This document shows positions 8,724 to 18,004 of a stretch of 64,000 nt of DNA, in pieces (within the stretch, counting starts at the first letter, position 1; every line of letters starts with the position of its first letter). A model generated the notes under the pieces. It had not been told where the DNA came from. It searched no databases and saw only the letters and a list, made by a program, of their open reading frames with translations. This stretch comes from Pseudomonas oryzihabitans (lineage in GTDB: Bacteria; Pseudomonadota; Gammaproteobacteria; Pseudomonadales; Pseudomonadaceae). The stretch spans positions 3,518,001 to 3,582,000 of the forward strand of contig NZ_CP102428.1 of assembly GCF_024652905.1 (NCBI RefSeq), given 5' to 3'. The translations under genes were made by a program, and so were the position numbers.

Positions 8724-9161
8724 ATGAAACCTTCAGCCCTGTTCTTGTTGCTTGCCCTGGCGGGCGTTGCCCCGGCCTATGCGGGCAATACCGAAGCCGG
8801 ACTCGGCGGCGCCGTGGGTGGCGTACTCGGTACCCTGGTCGGCCAGCAGGTCGGCGGCAGTACCGGTGCGGCCATCGGTGCCGGCGTGGGCGGTGCAGCA
8901 GGTGGTGTACTGGGCGCTGACCGGCGCAATCGGACCGAGGCCGCCATCGGCGGCGGTCTGGGCGCGGCGGGCGGCAACGTGATCGGCAATAGAGTCGGTG
9001 GCAGCACCGGTGGCCTGGTCGGCGCGGCCCTGGGTGGCGGTGCCGGCAGTGCCCTGGGCAACAATCTGGGCGACAGCGGCCGCGACGATCGCCGCTATCG
9101 CGACCATCCCGGCAAGGGCTGGAAGCACGCCAAGCACAGACACAAGCACTGGGATCGCTAA
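8724..9161 (+). CDS. Glycine-zipper exported protein
   Basis: 145 residues with a signal peptide (MKPSALFLLLALAGVAPAYA) followed by a long glycine/alanine-rich stretch of repeated GxxxG motifs ('GGAVGGVLGTLVGQQVGG', 'GAGVGGAAGGVLGA', 'GGGLGAAGGNVIGN'). The C-terminal tail is very basic and His-rich. Glycine-zipper helices insert in or pack against membranes, as in outer-membrane lipoproteins of the OmpA/SlyB type, but there is no lipobox here. ATG 8724 is chosen over an in-frame GTG at 8715 because a CGGAG ribosome-binding site lies 8 bases upstream. Function unknown. Confidence 0.75.
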   Translation: MKPSALFLLLALAGVAPAYAGNTEAGLGGAVGGVLGTLVGQQVGGSTGAAIGAGVGGAAGGVLGADRRNRTEAAIGGGLGAAGGNVIGNRVGGSTGGLVGAALGGGAGSALGNNLGDSGRDDRRYRDHPGKGWKHAKHRHKHWDR

Positions 9162-9167
9162 TAAAAA

Positions 9168-9193
9168 CGCCCGGCATTGCCGGGCGTTTTTTT
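9168..9193. terminator. Rho-independent terminator
   Basis: CGCCCGG/CCGGGCG stem with A-tract before and T-tract after, starting 7 bases past the glycine-zipper stop. Because it is flanked by A5 and T7, it can serve both this gene and the convergent sugar porter. Confidence 0.92.
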
Positions 9194-9206
9194 GTTGCGC
9201 GCGAAG

Positions 9207-10607
9207 CTACTGACCGAGATCGCGCAGGCGCTTGCCCTGCATCAGATTGCGTTCGATGCGTTCCAGGGTGACACCCTTGGTCTCCGGCACCAGCAGGAAC
9301 ACCAGGAAGATGAACACCACGTTCAGACCGGCATAGATCCAGAAGGTGGTGCCCTGACCCAGGGTGCCCAGCATGGTCAGGAAGGTGGCGCCGACGATCA
9401 TGTTGGCGATCCAGTTGGTGAAGGTGGAGCAGCCGATGCCGAAGTCGCGGCCCTTGAGCGGCTGCACTTCCGAGCAGAGGGTCCAGATCAGCGGACCGGC
9501 CGACATGGCGAAGCCGACGATGAAGATCAGCAGCATGACCACGGTAAAGGTCTGCTGGCCGTGGCTCAGGTTGCCCGCGCCCAGCATGCTGCCGACCACG
9601 CCCAGGCCCACGGCCATGACCACGAAGCCGGTATAGAGGATGGGTTTGCGGCCCCACTTGTCGACCAGGAAGATGGCGATGAAGGTGGCCAGCACGTTGG
9701 TCAGACCCACCGCGGCGGTAAACCACATCTGGGCGGCGGTGTCGTAGCCCATACCTTCGAAGATGCGCGGCGCGTAGTACATGACCACGTTCATGCCGGT
9801 GAACTGCTGCACCACCTGCAGGAGCACGCCCAGGCCCACCGAGCGGCGGAAGTTGGCGTTTTCCTTGAACAGCGACCAGCCCTTCTGCGGCACCTTGAGC
9901 TGCTCTTCGATCTCGGCGACTTCCTGCTGGATGACCTTTTCGTCACCGCGCAGCCGGTGCAGGACCTTGATGGCCTCCTCGCGGCGACCTGCCATGATCA
10001 GCCAGCGCGGGCTGTCGGGCAGGGCGAAGACGCCGATCAGGAACAGCACCCCGGGGATGGCGATGATGCCGAGCATCCAGCGCCAGGCCTCGTAGTAGCT
10101 GAAGGCGGTGTTGGAGAGGAAGGCGAGCAGGATGCCGGCAGTGATCATCAGCTGGTACAGCGAGATCATCGAGCCACGGATGTTTTCCGGAGCGACCTCG
10201 GCCAGGTACAGCGGCGCGGTGAAGGACGCGATGCCGATGGCCAGGCCGAGCAGGAAGCGGGCGAAGATCAGCATGGTCGGCGAAGTGGCCAGGCCACAGA
10301 GGATCGAGCCGATCACGAACAGGACGGCGCCCAGCATCAGCGATTTCTTGCGACCCAGCTTGGCCGACAGCGAACCCGCGCCCAGAGCGCCCAGGGCAGC
10401 ACCGGCCATCATGCTGGAGACGATCCACTCGATCACCTGATCGGAGATCTGGAATTCCTGCTGGATGAATTTGGTGGCGCCGGAAATGACGCCGATGTCG
10501 AGGCCGAACATCAGACCGGCCAGGGCGGCCATCAAACAGGCGAAGATCGCCTTGGGCTGGGCCTTTTCGGTGACGTGACCGTCGGCGTTGGTAGTGGTGT
10601 TGCTCAT
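9207..10607 (-). CDS. Sugar:H+ symporter, MFS sugar porter family
   Basis: 466 residues, the size of GalP/AraE/XylE. Sugar-porter signatures are present: 'FGLDIGVISGA' in helix 1, 'GALGAGSLSAKLGRKKSLM', 'RFLLGLAIGIASFTAPLYLAEVAPENIRG', 'PDSPRWLIMAGRREEA', 'QQFTGMNVVMYYAPRIF' (the QQxTGxN sugar-binding motif) and 'VPETKGVTLERIERN'. It is the last gene of the minus-strand run from dgoR and lies 109 bp after the lactonase gene, so it probably imports the sugar (galactose, arabinose or glucose) oxidised by this pathway. Substrate by context only. Confidence 0.88.
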   Translation of the reverse strand: MSNTTTNADGHVTEKAQPKAIFACLMAALAGLMFGLDIGVISGATKFIQQEFQISDQVIEWIVSSMMAGAALGALGAGSLSAKLGRKKSLMLGAVLFVIGSILCGLATSPTMLIFARFLLGLAIGIASFTAPLYLAEVAPENIRGSMISLYQLMITAGILLAFLSNTAFSYYEAWRWMLGIIAIPGVLFLIGVFALPDSPRWLIMAGRREEAIKVLHRLRGDEKVIQQEVAEIEEQLKVPQKGWSLFKENANFRRSVGLGVLLQVVQQFTGMNVVMYYAPRIFEGMGYDTAAQMWFTAAVGLTNVLATFIAIFLVDKWGRKPILYTGFVVMAVGLGVVGSMLGAGNLSHGQQTFTVVMLLIFIVGFAMSAGPLIWTLCSEVQPLKGRDFGIGCSTFTNWIANMIVGATFLTMLGTLGQGTTFWIYAGLNVVFIFLVFLLVPETKGVTLERIERNLMQGKRLRDLGQ

Positions 10608-10716
10608 GACTGAGGCTCCTCGCTCGCCTTGTGGGCGATCTTGTTGGCGCGGGTCGTTCCGTATCCGCTTGTTACAGACCTGTCTAACGACCCTTGGTTC
10701 GGCCGGTGAGAGGCCC

Positions 10717-11769
10717 TTACCAGAGCCGCGCGGGCTGGGCGTTCACATAGGTGGCATAGAGCGAACCGCCGCCGGTGATGAACAGGCGATTGCCCTTGAG
10801 GCCGCCGAACTCGACGTTGGACACGGTCTCCGGCAGGTGCAGGGTGGCCAGCGGCTGGCCGCTCGGATTGAAGACCCGCACGCTGTTCTGCTCGGCCGAG
10901 CCGGCCCAGCTGCACCAGAGGTTGCCGTCGCTGTCGACGCGGAAGCCGTCGATCACGCCCTGGTCCTTGGCATCGATCAGCACCTCGCCGCCGCCCAGGG
11001 TGCCGTCGTCCTTCAGCGTGAAGGCACGCAGATGGTTGGGCTTGCCGGGATTGCCGCCGCCAGCGGTGTCGCTGATGTAGAGGCGCTTGCCATCGGGGGC
11101 GAAGGCCAGGCCGTTGGGCCGGCCGAAGTCGCCCGCCGCCACCGTGGCCTTGCCCTGGGGATCGATGCGATAGACGTTGGTAGGCAGCTCGAATTCGGCC
11201 TTGTGGCCCTCGTAGGCGCCGAGGATGCCGTAGCCCGGATCGGTGAACCAGATGGCGCCATCGGCGCCGACCACTACGTCGTTGGGGGCGTTCAGTGGCT
11301 TGCCGTCGAAGCGGTCGAGCAGCACCGTGACGCTGCCGTTCAACTCGCGGCGGGTGACGCGGCGGCTGTCGTGCTCGCAGCTGATCAACCGGCCCTCGCG
11401 GTCACGGGTGTGGCCATTGGCGTTGTGGGACTGGTCATCGTAGACGCTGACGTGGCCGTCGTCGGCGCTCCAGCGCATCACCCGGGCATTGGGGATGTCG
11501 CTGAACAGCAGGCAGCGCCAGTCGGCCATCCACACCGGGCCCTCGGTCCAGAGACCACCGGACCAGAGGCGCTCGACGAAGGCATTGCCCAGGCGGCCTT
11601 TGAAGGCCTGGTCGTGGATCTCCCAGGCGGGATCGGGCATGACGATGGGCGGCTTGCCCTCCCAGTTACGGGTGAGACCGAACTTGTCGTCGGCGAGGGC
11701 GCGACTGGCGACCAGACCGGCCGAAGCGGCCAGGGACACGCCGAGAAAGGTGCGACGGGCGAGCGGCAT
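10717..11769 (-). CDS. SMP-30/gluconolactonase-family lactonase, Tat-exported
   Basis: 350 residues with a twin-arginine signal ('MPLARRTFLGVSLAASAG...ASRALA'), so it is probably folded in the cytosol and exported to the periplasm. The six-bladed propeller typical of SMP-30/gluconolactonases is seen in 'EGPVWMADWRCLLFSDIPNARVMRW', 'PNDVVVGADGAIWFTDPGYGI' (Asn/Asp metal ligands), 'GRPNGLAFAPDGKRLYISDT' and 'IDGFRVDSDGNLWCSW'. It likely opens an aldono-lactone (galactono- or gluconolactone) to the free acid, which the downstream dgo enzymes use. Lies 93 bp after the MFS carrier in the same orientation. Confidence 0.88.
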   Translation of the reverse strand: MPLARRTFLGVSLAASAGLVASRALADDKFGLTRNWEGKPPIVMPDPAWEIHDQAFKGRLGNAFVERLWSGGLWTEGPVWMADWRCLLFSDIPNARVMRWSADDGHVSVYDDQSHNANGHTRDREGRLISCEHDSRRVTRRELNGSVTVLLDRFDGKPLNAPNDVVVGADGAIWFTDPGYGILGAYEGHKAEFELPTNVYRIDPQGKATVAAGDFGRPNGLAFAPDGKRLYISDTAGGGNPGKPNHLRAFTLKDDGTLGGGEVLIDAKDQGVIDGFRVDSDGNLWCSWAGSAEQNSVRVFNPSGQPLATLHLPETVSNVEFGGLKGNRLFITGGGSLYATYVNAQPARLW

Positions 11770-11862
11770 GGGGAGACTCCTTTGTTGTCGTTATGGGTCC
11801 GGCAAGGCCGGTGGCAGAGCACCGCGTACCGGGACAGGCACGCGGTGCTTCCTTAGTCGCCC

Positions 11863-13188
11863 TTATTCGGGCAGACGTTCCACCTTGCCCACCACCAGGC
11901 CATAGCAGAGGGCACCGATCAGTGCGGTCACGCCGATGAAGGCGATGGCCGGGGCGAAGCTGCCGTCCTTGACCAGGAAGCCGATAACGATGGGCACGCA
12001 GATGGCCGAGAGGTTGCCGATGAAATTGAACATCCCGCCGGTGAGACCGATCAGTCGCTCCGGCGCCATGGCCGAGACCATCGACCAGGTGATGGAGGCC
12101 AGGCCGTTGCCGAAGAAGGCCAGCGCCAGGCAGGCGATGATCAGGGCAGGCGAGTCGACGAAGTTGGCGCCGACGATGCTGGTGGAGATCAAGAGGCCAC
12201 CAATGATCGGCAGCTTGCGCGCCAGGCCCACGGAGGCGCCGCGACGGACCAGCCAGTCCGACAGCAGGCCCGAGCAGATCACGCCGAGGAAGGCGGCCAG
12301 GAACGGCAGCGAGGCGAGAAAGCCGGCCTTGATGAAGTCCATGCCGCGGTATTTCACCAGGTAGGTGGGGAACCAGGTGAGGAAGAACCAGAGGGTGGAA
12401 TTGAGGCAGAACTGGCCGATGTAGATGCCCCAGAGCTTGCGCTTGTTGAGCACGCTCCTGAGGTCACGCCACTGGAAGGCGGCGCGACTGCGGTTCTTCT
12501 GCTCCAGATCGACCAGACCGCCACCCTCCTGGATCAGCGCGACCTCGGCAGCATTGGCGCCGCGGAAATCCTTGGGTTCGCGATAGACCAGATACCAGAT
12601 GGCGGCCCAGAGGATGCCGACACCGCCGGTGACGACAAAGACCATGTGCCAGCCAAAGGTCTGCTGCAGGTAGATCAGCACCGGGGTGAGAAAGGCCAGG
12701 CCGACGAACTGGCCGGAGGTGTAGAAGCCGATGGCGGTGGCCCGCTCGCGCTCGGGAAACCAGGTGGTGACCACCCGGTTGTTGATCGGATAGGCCGGTG
12801 CCTCCAGGGCGCCCACGGCGAGACGCAGGATGATCAGGCCGATGAAGCTGCCGACGAAACCCAGGCCGATGGTGGCTAGCGACCAGAGCGCGATGGCCAC
12901 GGGATAGAGGATGCGCGGGGCGACCTTGTCCACCAGCCAGCCGCCGGGGATCTGCATGGCGGCGTAGGTCCAGCCGAAGGCCGAGAGGATCAAGCCCATG
13001 TGCACCGGCTCGATGCCCAGGTCCTGGGCCAGGTGCGGGGCGGCGATGGAAAGGTTGCTGCGGTCGAGGTAGTTGATCACCACGGTGACGAACAGCAGCA
13101 TCATGATGAAGAAGCGCGCCCGGCTGGGCTTGGCCAGGGTTGGGGCGGCCGTGGCCGCCGCCGGGGAGGCCTGGGTAGGGGATGGCAT
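11863..13188 (-). CDS. dgoT: MFS transporter, anion:cation symporter family (galactonate/hexuronate type)
   Basis: 441 residues with the ACS-family hallmarks 'VVINYLDRSNLSIAAPHLAQDLG' and 'GWTYAAMQIPGGWLVDKVAPR', then 'GALEAPAYPINNRVVTTWFPERERA', a core that matches DgoT, GudP and ExuT carriers. It lies directly downstream of dgoD (with a repeat block between) and is therefore the likely D-galactonate/H+ symporter. The symbol rests on family plus context; glucarate or hexuronate transport cannot be excluded. Confidence 0.8.
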   Translation of the reverse strand: MPSPTQASPAAATAAPTLAKPSRARFFIMMLLFVTVVINYLDRSNLSIAAPHLAQDLGIEPVHMGLILSAFGWTYAAMQIPGGWLVDKVAPRILYPVAIALWSLATIGLGFVGSFIGLIILRLAVGALEAPAYPINNRVVTTWFPERERATAIGFYTSGQFVGLAFLTPVLIYLQQTFGWHMVFVVTGGVGILWAAIWYLVYREPKDFRGANAAEVALIQEGGGLVDLEQKNRSRAAFQWRDLRSVLNKRKLWGIYIGQFCLNSTLWFFLTWFPTYLVKYRGMDFIKAGFLASLPFLAAFLGVICSGLLSDWLVRRGASVGLARKLPIIGGLLISTSIVGANFVDSPALIIACLALAFFGNGLASITWSMVSAMAPERLIGLTGGMFNFIGNLSAICVPIVIGFLVKDGSFAPAIAFIGVTALIGALCYGLVVGKVERLPE

Positions 13189-13256
13189 GGCTCGGGTCCT
13201 GTAATTGACGTTGTGGCGAGCGTTGTTGCGGTCTGGGGTTCAGGGCGCCGCGGCGG

Positions 13257-13507
13257 CCCTCACCCTGGCCCTCTCCCAAGAGGAGAGGGAATGGTCGGTG
13301 CGGAGGTCGAGTCCCGCGCTCCTGCTCTTGCCCCTCTCCCTTGGGGAGAGGGTTGGGGTGAGGGGCCAGCGGTGTGTCTGGCCATTAACAGTGGCGTTGC
13401 TTTTCCCTCACCCTGGCCCTCTCCCAGAGGGAAAGGGGACGGTCAGTGCGAGCATCGGGGCCGGAGCTCCTGCTCTTACCCCCTCGGGAGAGGGTTGGGG
13501 TGAGGGC
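13257..13507. repeat. Two copies of a composite palindromic repeat (CCCTCACCC...GGGTGAGGG)
   Basis: Two roughly 105-bp units (13257-13364 and 13405-13507) sit between dgoD and the MFS gene. Each starts with CCCTCACCCTGGCCCTCTCC and ends with the inverted form GGGTTGGGGTGAGGG, with internal AGAGGGA hairpins and a shared CTCCTGCTCTT core. The same palindrome recurs elsewhere in the window (24612, 30629, 50000, 51900), so it is a dispersed REP-like family. In mRNA it would fold into strong hairpins and could attenuate dgoT expression. Confidence 0.85.
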
Positions 13508-13512
13508 GTCTC

Positions 13513-14661
13513 TCACCATTCCGCGAAACTGCCGTCCTTGTGCCGCCAGATCGGGTTGCGCCAGCGATGGCCGATGGCGGCCTGTTCCTTGACGAATTCC
13601 TCGTTGACCTCGACGCCCAGCCCCGGTCCCTGGGGGATCTTCACGTGGCCATCGGCGTAGTCGAAGACCTCGGGATTCTTGATGTAGTCCAGCAGGTCGT
13701 TGCCCTGGTTGTAGTGGATGCCCAGGCTCTGCTCCTGGATGAAGGCGTTGTAGCAGTTGGCATCCAGCTGCAGATTGACCGCCAGGGCAATGGGGCCGAG
13801 CGGGCAATGCAGGGCGATGGCCACGTCATAGGCCTCGGCCATGTTGGCGATCTTACGCGTCTCGGTGATGCCTCCGGCGTGGGACGGATCGGGCTGCAGG
13901 ATGTCGACGTAGCCTTCCTGGAGGATGCGCTTGAAGTCCCAGCGCGAGTACAGCCGCTCGCCCAGGGCGATGGGCGTGTTGCTCATCAGGGCGATTTCCT
14001 TGAGCGCCTCGTGGTGCTCGCTGAGCACCGGCTCCTCGATGAACATCAGGCGGAACTGCTCCAGCTCCTTGACCAGCACCTTGGCCATGGGCTTGTGCAC
14101 CCGGCCATGGAAATCCACGCCGATGCCGAAGTGCGGACCACAGGCGTCGCGAATGGCGGCGACATTGGCGATCACCTGGTCGACCTTGTCGTAGGTGTCG
14201 ACGAACTGCATCTCTTCGCTGGCGTTCATCTTGATCGCGGTGAAGCCCTTGGCCTGGCGCTCCAGGGCCTGGGCCGCGGTCTCCGCCGGGCGGTCGCCGC
14301 CGATCCAGGAATAGACGCGGATGCTATCGCGCACCTGGCCGCCCAGCAGCTCGTGCACCGGTACGCCCAGGGCCTTGCCCTTGATGTCCCACAGGGCCTG
14401 GTCGATGCCGGCCAGGGCGCTCATGTGGATGCCGCCGCCGCGATAGAAGCCGCCCCGGTAGAGCACCGTCCAGTGGTCCTCGATGTTGCGCGGGTCCTTG
14501 CCGATCAGGTAGTCGGCCAGTTCCTCGACCGCCGCCGCCACGCTGTGGGCGCGCCCTTCCAGCACGGGTTCGCCCCAGCCGTGGATGCCCTCGTCGGTCT
14601 CGATCTTGAGAAAGCACCAGCGCGGCGGGACGACATAGGTGGTGAGTTTGGTGATCTTCAT
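13513..14661 (-). CDS. dgoD: D-galactonate dehydratase
   Basis: 382 residues, the enolase-superfamily enzyme that converts D-galactonate to 2-dehydro-3-deoxy-D-galactonate. Metal ligands and catalytic groups are in expected order: '[16 protein letters not shown]' (Asp and His), '[11 protein letters not shown]' (Glu), '[14 protein letters not shown]' (Glu), and '[13 protein letters not shown]' with '[13 protein letters not shown]' (His/Asp dyad region). The start [25 protein letters not shown] at 14661 matches the family; the additional 20 upstream codons fall in the repeat. It is fourth in the dgoR-K-A-D order. Confidence 0.95.
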   Translation of the reverse strand: MKITKLTTYVVPPRWCFLKIETDEGIHGWGEPVLEGRAHSVAAAVEELADYLIGKDPRNIEDHWTVLYRGGFYRGGGIHMSALAGIDQALWDIKGKALGVPVHELLGGQVRDSIRVYSWIGGDRPAETAAQALERQAKGFTAIKMNASEEMQFVDTYDKVDQVIANVAAIRDACGPHFGIGVDFHGRVHKPMAKVLVKELEQFRLMFIEEPVLSEHHEALKEIALMSNTPIALGERLYSRWDFKRILQEGYVDILQPDPSHAGGITETRKIANMAEAYDVAIALHCPLGPIALAVNLQLDANCYNAFIQEQSLGIHYNQGNDLLDYIKNPEVFDYADGHVKIPQGPGLGVEVNEEFVKEQAAIGHRWRNPIWRHKDGSFAEW

Positions 14662-14709
14662 GGTGTGGAAATCTCGACAGTAATTATTGGAATCGAGGGG
14701 AATTGGGCA

Positions 14710-14776
14710 AATCGCGGTCATGGACCGCTCCTACGGAGGCACCGGGTATCTGTAGGAGCGGTCCATGACCGCGATT
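14710..14776. repeat. REP element pair (GTAGGAGCGG type)
   Basis: Two 25-bp perfectly inverted arms (14710-14734 and 14752-14776) with a 17-bp spacer lie in the dgoA-dgoD gap. The core is ATCGCGGTCATGGACCGCTC. The same class occurs at 29316-29379, and it resembles the REP sequences known from Pseudomonas. It forms a large hairpin in the transcript and may shield the dgoRKA mRNA end. Confidence 0.88.
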
Positions 14777-14779
14777 GAA

Positions 14780-15400
14780 TTAGGAAACGGACCGCCACCC
14801 CGCCGCGAAGGCCTGGGCGTTGGCGCTCACCTGGGCCGCCGTGAGGCCCGGCTTATACAGCGCCGAGCCGAGTCCGAAGCCGTTGGCGCCGGCCGCCACG
14901 TAGGGGCCCATGTTGTCCGGGGTGATGCCACCCACCGGCAGGAGCGCCAGCTCCTTGGGGAAGACCGCGCGCCAGGCCTTGACCACCGCCGGGCCGAGTT
15001 GCTCGGCGGGAAACAGCTTGAGGCTGTCGGCCCCGGCGTCGAGGGCGGCGAAGCCTTCCGACGGAGTGGCCACGCCCGGGGCGCTGACCAGGCCAGCGGC
15101 CTTGCTGGCGCGGATCACCGCCAGGTTGGCGTTGGGCGAGACGATCAGCCGGCCGCCCGCGGCGTCCACCTCGGCCACCTGGGCCTCGGTGAGCACGGTG
15201 CCGGCGCCGATCAGGCAGCTTTCATCCAGCTCCGCGGTCAGTCGGCGGATACTTTCGAAGGGCTGCGGCGAGTTGAGCGGGATCTCGATGACGCGAAAGC
15301 CGGCGTCGTACAGGGCACGACCGACCGGGACGATCTCGTCCGGGGTGACGCCGCGCAGGATGGCGATCAGCGGCAGGTCCTTGAGGTAGGTATCAAGCAT
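14780..15400 (-). CDS. dgoA: 2-dehydro-3-deoxy-6-phosphogalactonate aldolase
   Basis: 206 residues, class I KDPG/KDPGal aldolase that splits 2-dehydro-3-deoxy-6-phosphogalactonate into pyruvate and glyceraldehyde 3-phosphate. 'LIAILRGVTPDE' opens the barrel, and the Glu near 'FRVIEIPLNSP' and the Schiff-base lysine in 'ADSLKLFPAEQLG' are present. The start codon overlaps the last 8 bases of dgoK, with its GGAGGC ribosome-binding site inside dgoK, so the two are translationally coupled. Called DgoA rather than Eda from the gene context. Confidence 0.92.
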   Translation of the reverse strand: MLDTYLKDLPLIAILRGVTPDEIVPVGRALYDAGFRVIEIPLNSPQPFESIRRLTAELDESCLIGAGTVLTEAQVAEVDAAGGRLIVSPNANLAVIRASKAAGLVSAPGVATPSEGFAALDAGADSLKLFPAEQLGPAVVKAWRAVFPKELALLPVGGITPDNMGPYVAAGANGFGLGSALYKPGLTAAQVSANAQAFAAGWRSVS

Positions 15401-16346
15401 GGGAGCCTCCAGAGGTGGGGAGCAGGCCGGCGGCCTGGGCCAGGCGCCAGAGCCCGGCCCGGGTGGCCTGCTCCAGCAGGCGGACCTGGTGGATGTCGAA
15501 CAGCGCCAGGGCGTCGCGATAGCGCTGGCAGAGCGCCGCGTCGCCGATCAGCACCAGGGGTGGGCAGGTGGCGCCCTTGAGCGCGGCGACCTGGCTGCGC
15601 AATTCTTCGCCGATCAGCAGACCGGACAGGTAGTCGAGGCTGTGCGCCGCGCCCAGCTCGCCGGCCAGCACCCGGCTGCGGGCGGTGAAGAGCCGGCCGA
15701 ACAGGCCCTCGGCCCCGGCGTCGCGGGCGGTGACCAGGCCCAGGCGGAAGGCCTCGGCACTGGCCTCGGGACCGGCCTCGGTGGCCGGACGCCCCAGGAT
15801 GGAATGTTCGCGCAGGACGGCGAACAGCTCGCCAGTCATGTAGGTGGCGAAATCGGTGAGGCGACCGTCACGCACCCGCACCCACTTGCTGTGGGTGCCG
15901 GGCAGCACCAGCAGGGCCTCGGCGGCCAGGTCCGGCTCCAGTTCGAGGGCGCCGAACACCTGGGTTTCCTCGCCACGCAGCACGTTGGGCAAGGCGCCGC
16001 GCTGCATCACGCCGGGGACCAGATGGAGCTCGCCGCAGCCGCTGTCCAGGCGCAGCAGACCGGCAGCCAGGCTGTGGACGTCGGCGGGGCAATCGGCATA
16101 GGGCACCTCGCGCCAGCCACCGCGACTGCCGACCATGCCGCAGGCGATGGCGGGCAGGTCCGGCTGGGCCTCGCGCCAGTCGCCCACCAGGGTGCGATAG
16201 GCCGCGGCGAAGTCGCCATCGGGCACGTGCATGATGCCCCAGGGGCGGCTACGGGTTTCCAGCACGGCGCCCTGGGCGTCGAACAGCTGGGCGCGCAGGG
16301 ACGAGGTGCCCCAGTCGAGGCCGATGAGGTGCGGGGTGGCGGTCAT
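15393..16346 (-). CDS. dgoK: 2-dehydro-3-deoxygalactonokinase
   Basis: 317 residues, sugar kinase that phosphorylates 2-dehydro-3-deoxy-D-galactonate at O-6. The N-terminal phosphate-binding motif 'LIGLDWGTSSLRAQLFD' and the internal 'LVLPGTHSKWVRVRDGRLTDFATYMTGE' are typical of DgoK. The ATG at 16346 overlaps the dgoR stop by four bases (ATGA), so they are in one transcript. The longer upstream open frame is inside dgoR and is not used. Confidence 0.93.
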   Translation of the reverse strand: MTATPHLIGLDWGTSSLRAQLFDAQGAVLETRSRPWGIMHVPDGDFAAAYRTLVGDWREAQPDLPAIACGMVGSRGGWREVPYADCPADVHSLAAGLLRLDSGCGELHLVPGVMQRGALPNVLRGEETQVFGALELEPDLAAEALLVLPGTHSKWVRVRDGRLTDFATYMTGELFAVLREHSILGRPATEAGPEASAEAFRLGLVTARDAGAEGLFGRLFTARSRVLAGELGAAHSLDYLSGLLIGEELRSQVAALKGATCPPLVLIGDAALCQRYRDALALFDIHQVRLLEQATRAGLWRLAQAAGLLPTSGGSHA

Positions 16347-17137
16347 GCAGGACTCCAGCCGAGTTCGCGGGAAATGGCCCGGGCGCAGGCACTGACCTCG
16401 GGCTGCAACTCGTGCAGCCGCGCCTCGGGCATATAGGGGATGGCACTGGCCACGCTCAGGGCCGCGACGATGGCGCCGTCGGCACCACGGATGGGCGCGG
16501 CCACGCAGCGGATGCCCAGTTCGTTCTCTTCCAGATCCAGGGCATAGCCTTCGGCGGCATGGCGGCGCAGGCGCGCGCAATAGTCGGCCCAGGGCAGGAA
16601 GTCCTCGCGCAGGCCGGGCTGGCCGCTACGCCGCGCCACGCCTTCGCCATAGAGGGCTTCCCACTCGACTTCGGCGAGATCCAGCATCAGCGCCTTGCCG
16701 ACCCCGGTCAGCGCCAGCGGCATGCGCAGGCCGACCCGGGATCTCATCTCTAGGCCCCGGCTGCCCGGCAGCTTGTCCAGATAGAGCACATCACCGCCTT
16801 CGCGCACCCCGAGGTGCACGGTGTCGCCGCAGTGCTGGGCCAGGCGTTGCAGATGGGGCCGGGCCACGCCGGTCAGCGGCAGCTGTTCGCGGGCCTGGTA
16901 GCCGAGGGCGATGAGGTGGCTGCCGAGGATCAACCGCCCGCTATCGCTGCGCAGATAGCCGGCCTGGGTCAGGGCGGCCACCAGGCGATGGGTGGTGCTG
17001 CGGGTGCAGCCAATGGCGGCGCCGACCTGGGCCAGGTTGTCGGCCCCGGTGGCAACGGCTTCGAGCACCGCCAGGCCGCGAAACAGCGCCTGGGCCCCGC
17101 TGGGCGCTTCGCCCTTGTTGGAATTGTTGTCATTCAT
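16343..17137 (-). CDS. IclR-family regulator of the galactonate operon
   Basis: 264 residues. An N-terminal winged helix-turn-helix ('LAQVGAAIGCTRSTTHRLVAALTQAGYL') is followed by the IclR effector domain ('LQRLAQHCGDTVHLGVREGGDVLYLDKLPG', 'PLALTGVGKALML', 'IRCVAAPIRGADGAIVAALSVA'). It heads the dgo operon and presumably autoregulates it in response to galactonate or a derivative. In E. coli the equivalent DgoR is a GntR-family protein, so the regulator has been exchanged here. The start MNDNNSNKGEAP at 17137 is chosen; an in-frame stretch upstream contains the operator palindrome and is thus more likely promoter than coding. Confidence 0.9.
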   Translation of the reverse strand: MNDNNSNKGEAPSGAQALFRGLAVLEAVATGADNLAQVGAAIGCTRSTTHRLVAALTQAGYLRSDSGRLILGSHLIALGYQAREQLPLTGVARPHLQRLAQHCGDTVHLGVREGGDVLYLDKLPGSRGLEMRSRVGLRMPLALTGVGKALMLDLAEVEWEALYGEGVARRSGQPGLREDFLPWADYCARLRRHAAEGYALDLEENELGIRCVAAPIRGADGAIVAALSVASAIPYMPEARLHELQPEVSACARAISRELGWSPA

Positions 17138-17186
17138 GGCCTTCACTCTAGAAGCCTCGCTGGCAAATCTCAATATGTGATACATC

Positions 17187-17203
17187 ATCCCACATTGTGG
17201 GAT
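17187..17203. promoter_or_regulatory. Palindromic operator, likely for the IclR-type regulator
   Basis: ATCCCACA-T-TGTGGGAT is a perfect 8-1-8 inverted repeat, 50 bp upstream of the regulator start in the gap divergent from phoB. Its size and placement fit an IclR-family operator. A GTGATAC sequence just outside it could be a third half-site. Confidence 0.65.
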
Positions 17204-17223
17204 ACAAGTTAGATATGACAGCC

Positions 17224-17241
17224 TTGTCACATAGCTGCAAT
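17224..17241 (+). promoter_or_regulatory. Candidate Pho box upstream of phoB
   Basis: TTGTCACATAGCTGCAAT matches the first half of the consensus CTGTCAT-N4-CTGTCAT well and the second half partly. Placed 56 bp before the phoB start, it suggests the usual PhoB autoregulation. Confidence 0.5.
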
Positions 17242-17296
17242 ATTGGCGCTATCTAATGCACGGCACATTGCAAGGACTCGAGAGGCAGAGCGCTCC

Positions 17297-17986
<690 letters not shown>

Positions 17987-18004
17987 CGCGGGATCACCGC
18001 CGCC

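Noticed and set aside
13257-13507. CRISPR or phage attachment site
   Set aside because: Only two palindromic units of a family found across the window; no integrase.
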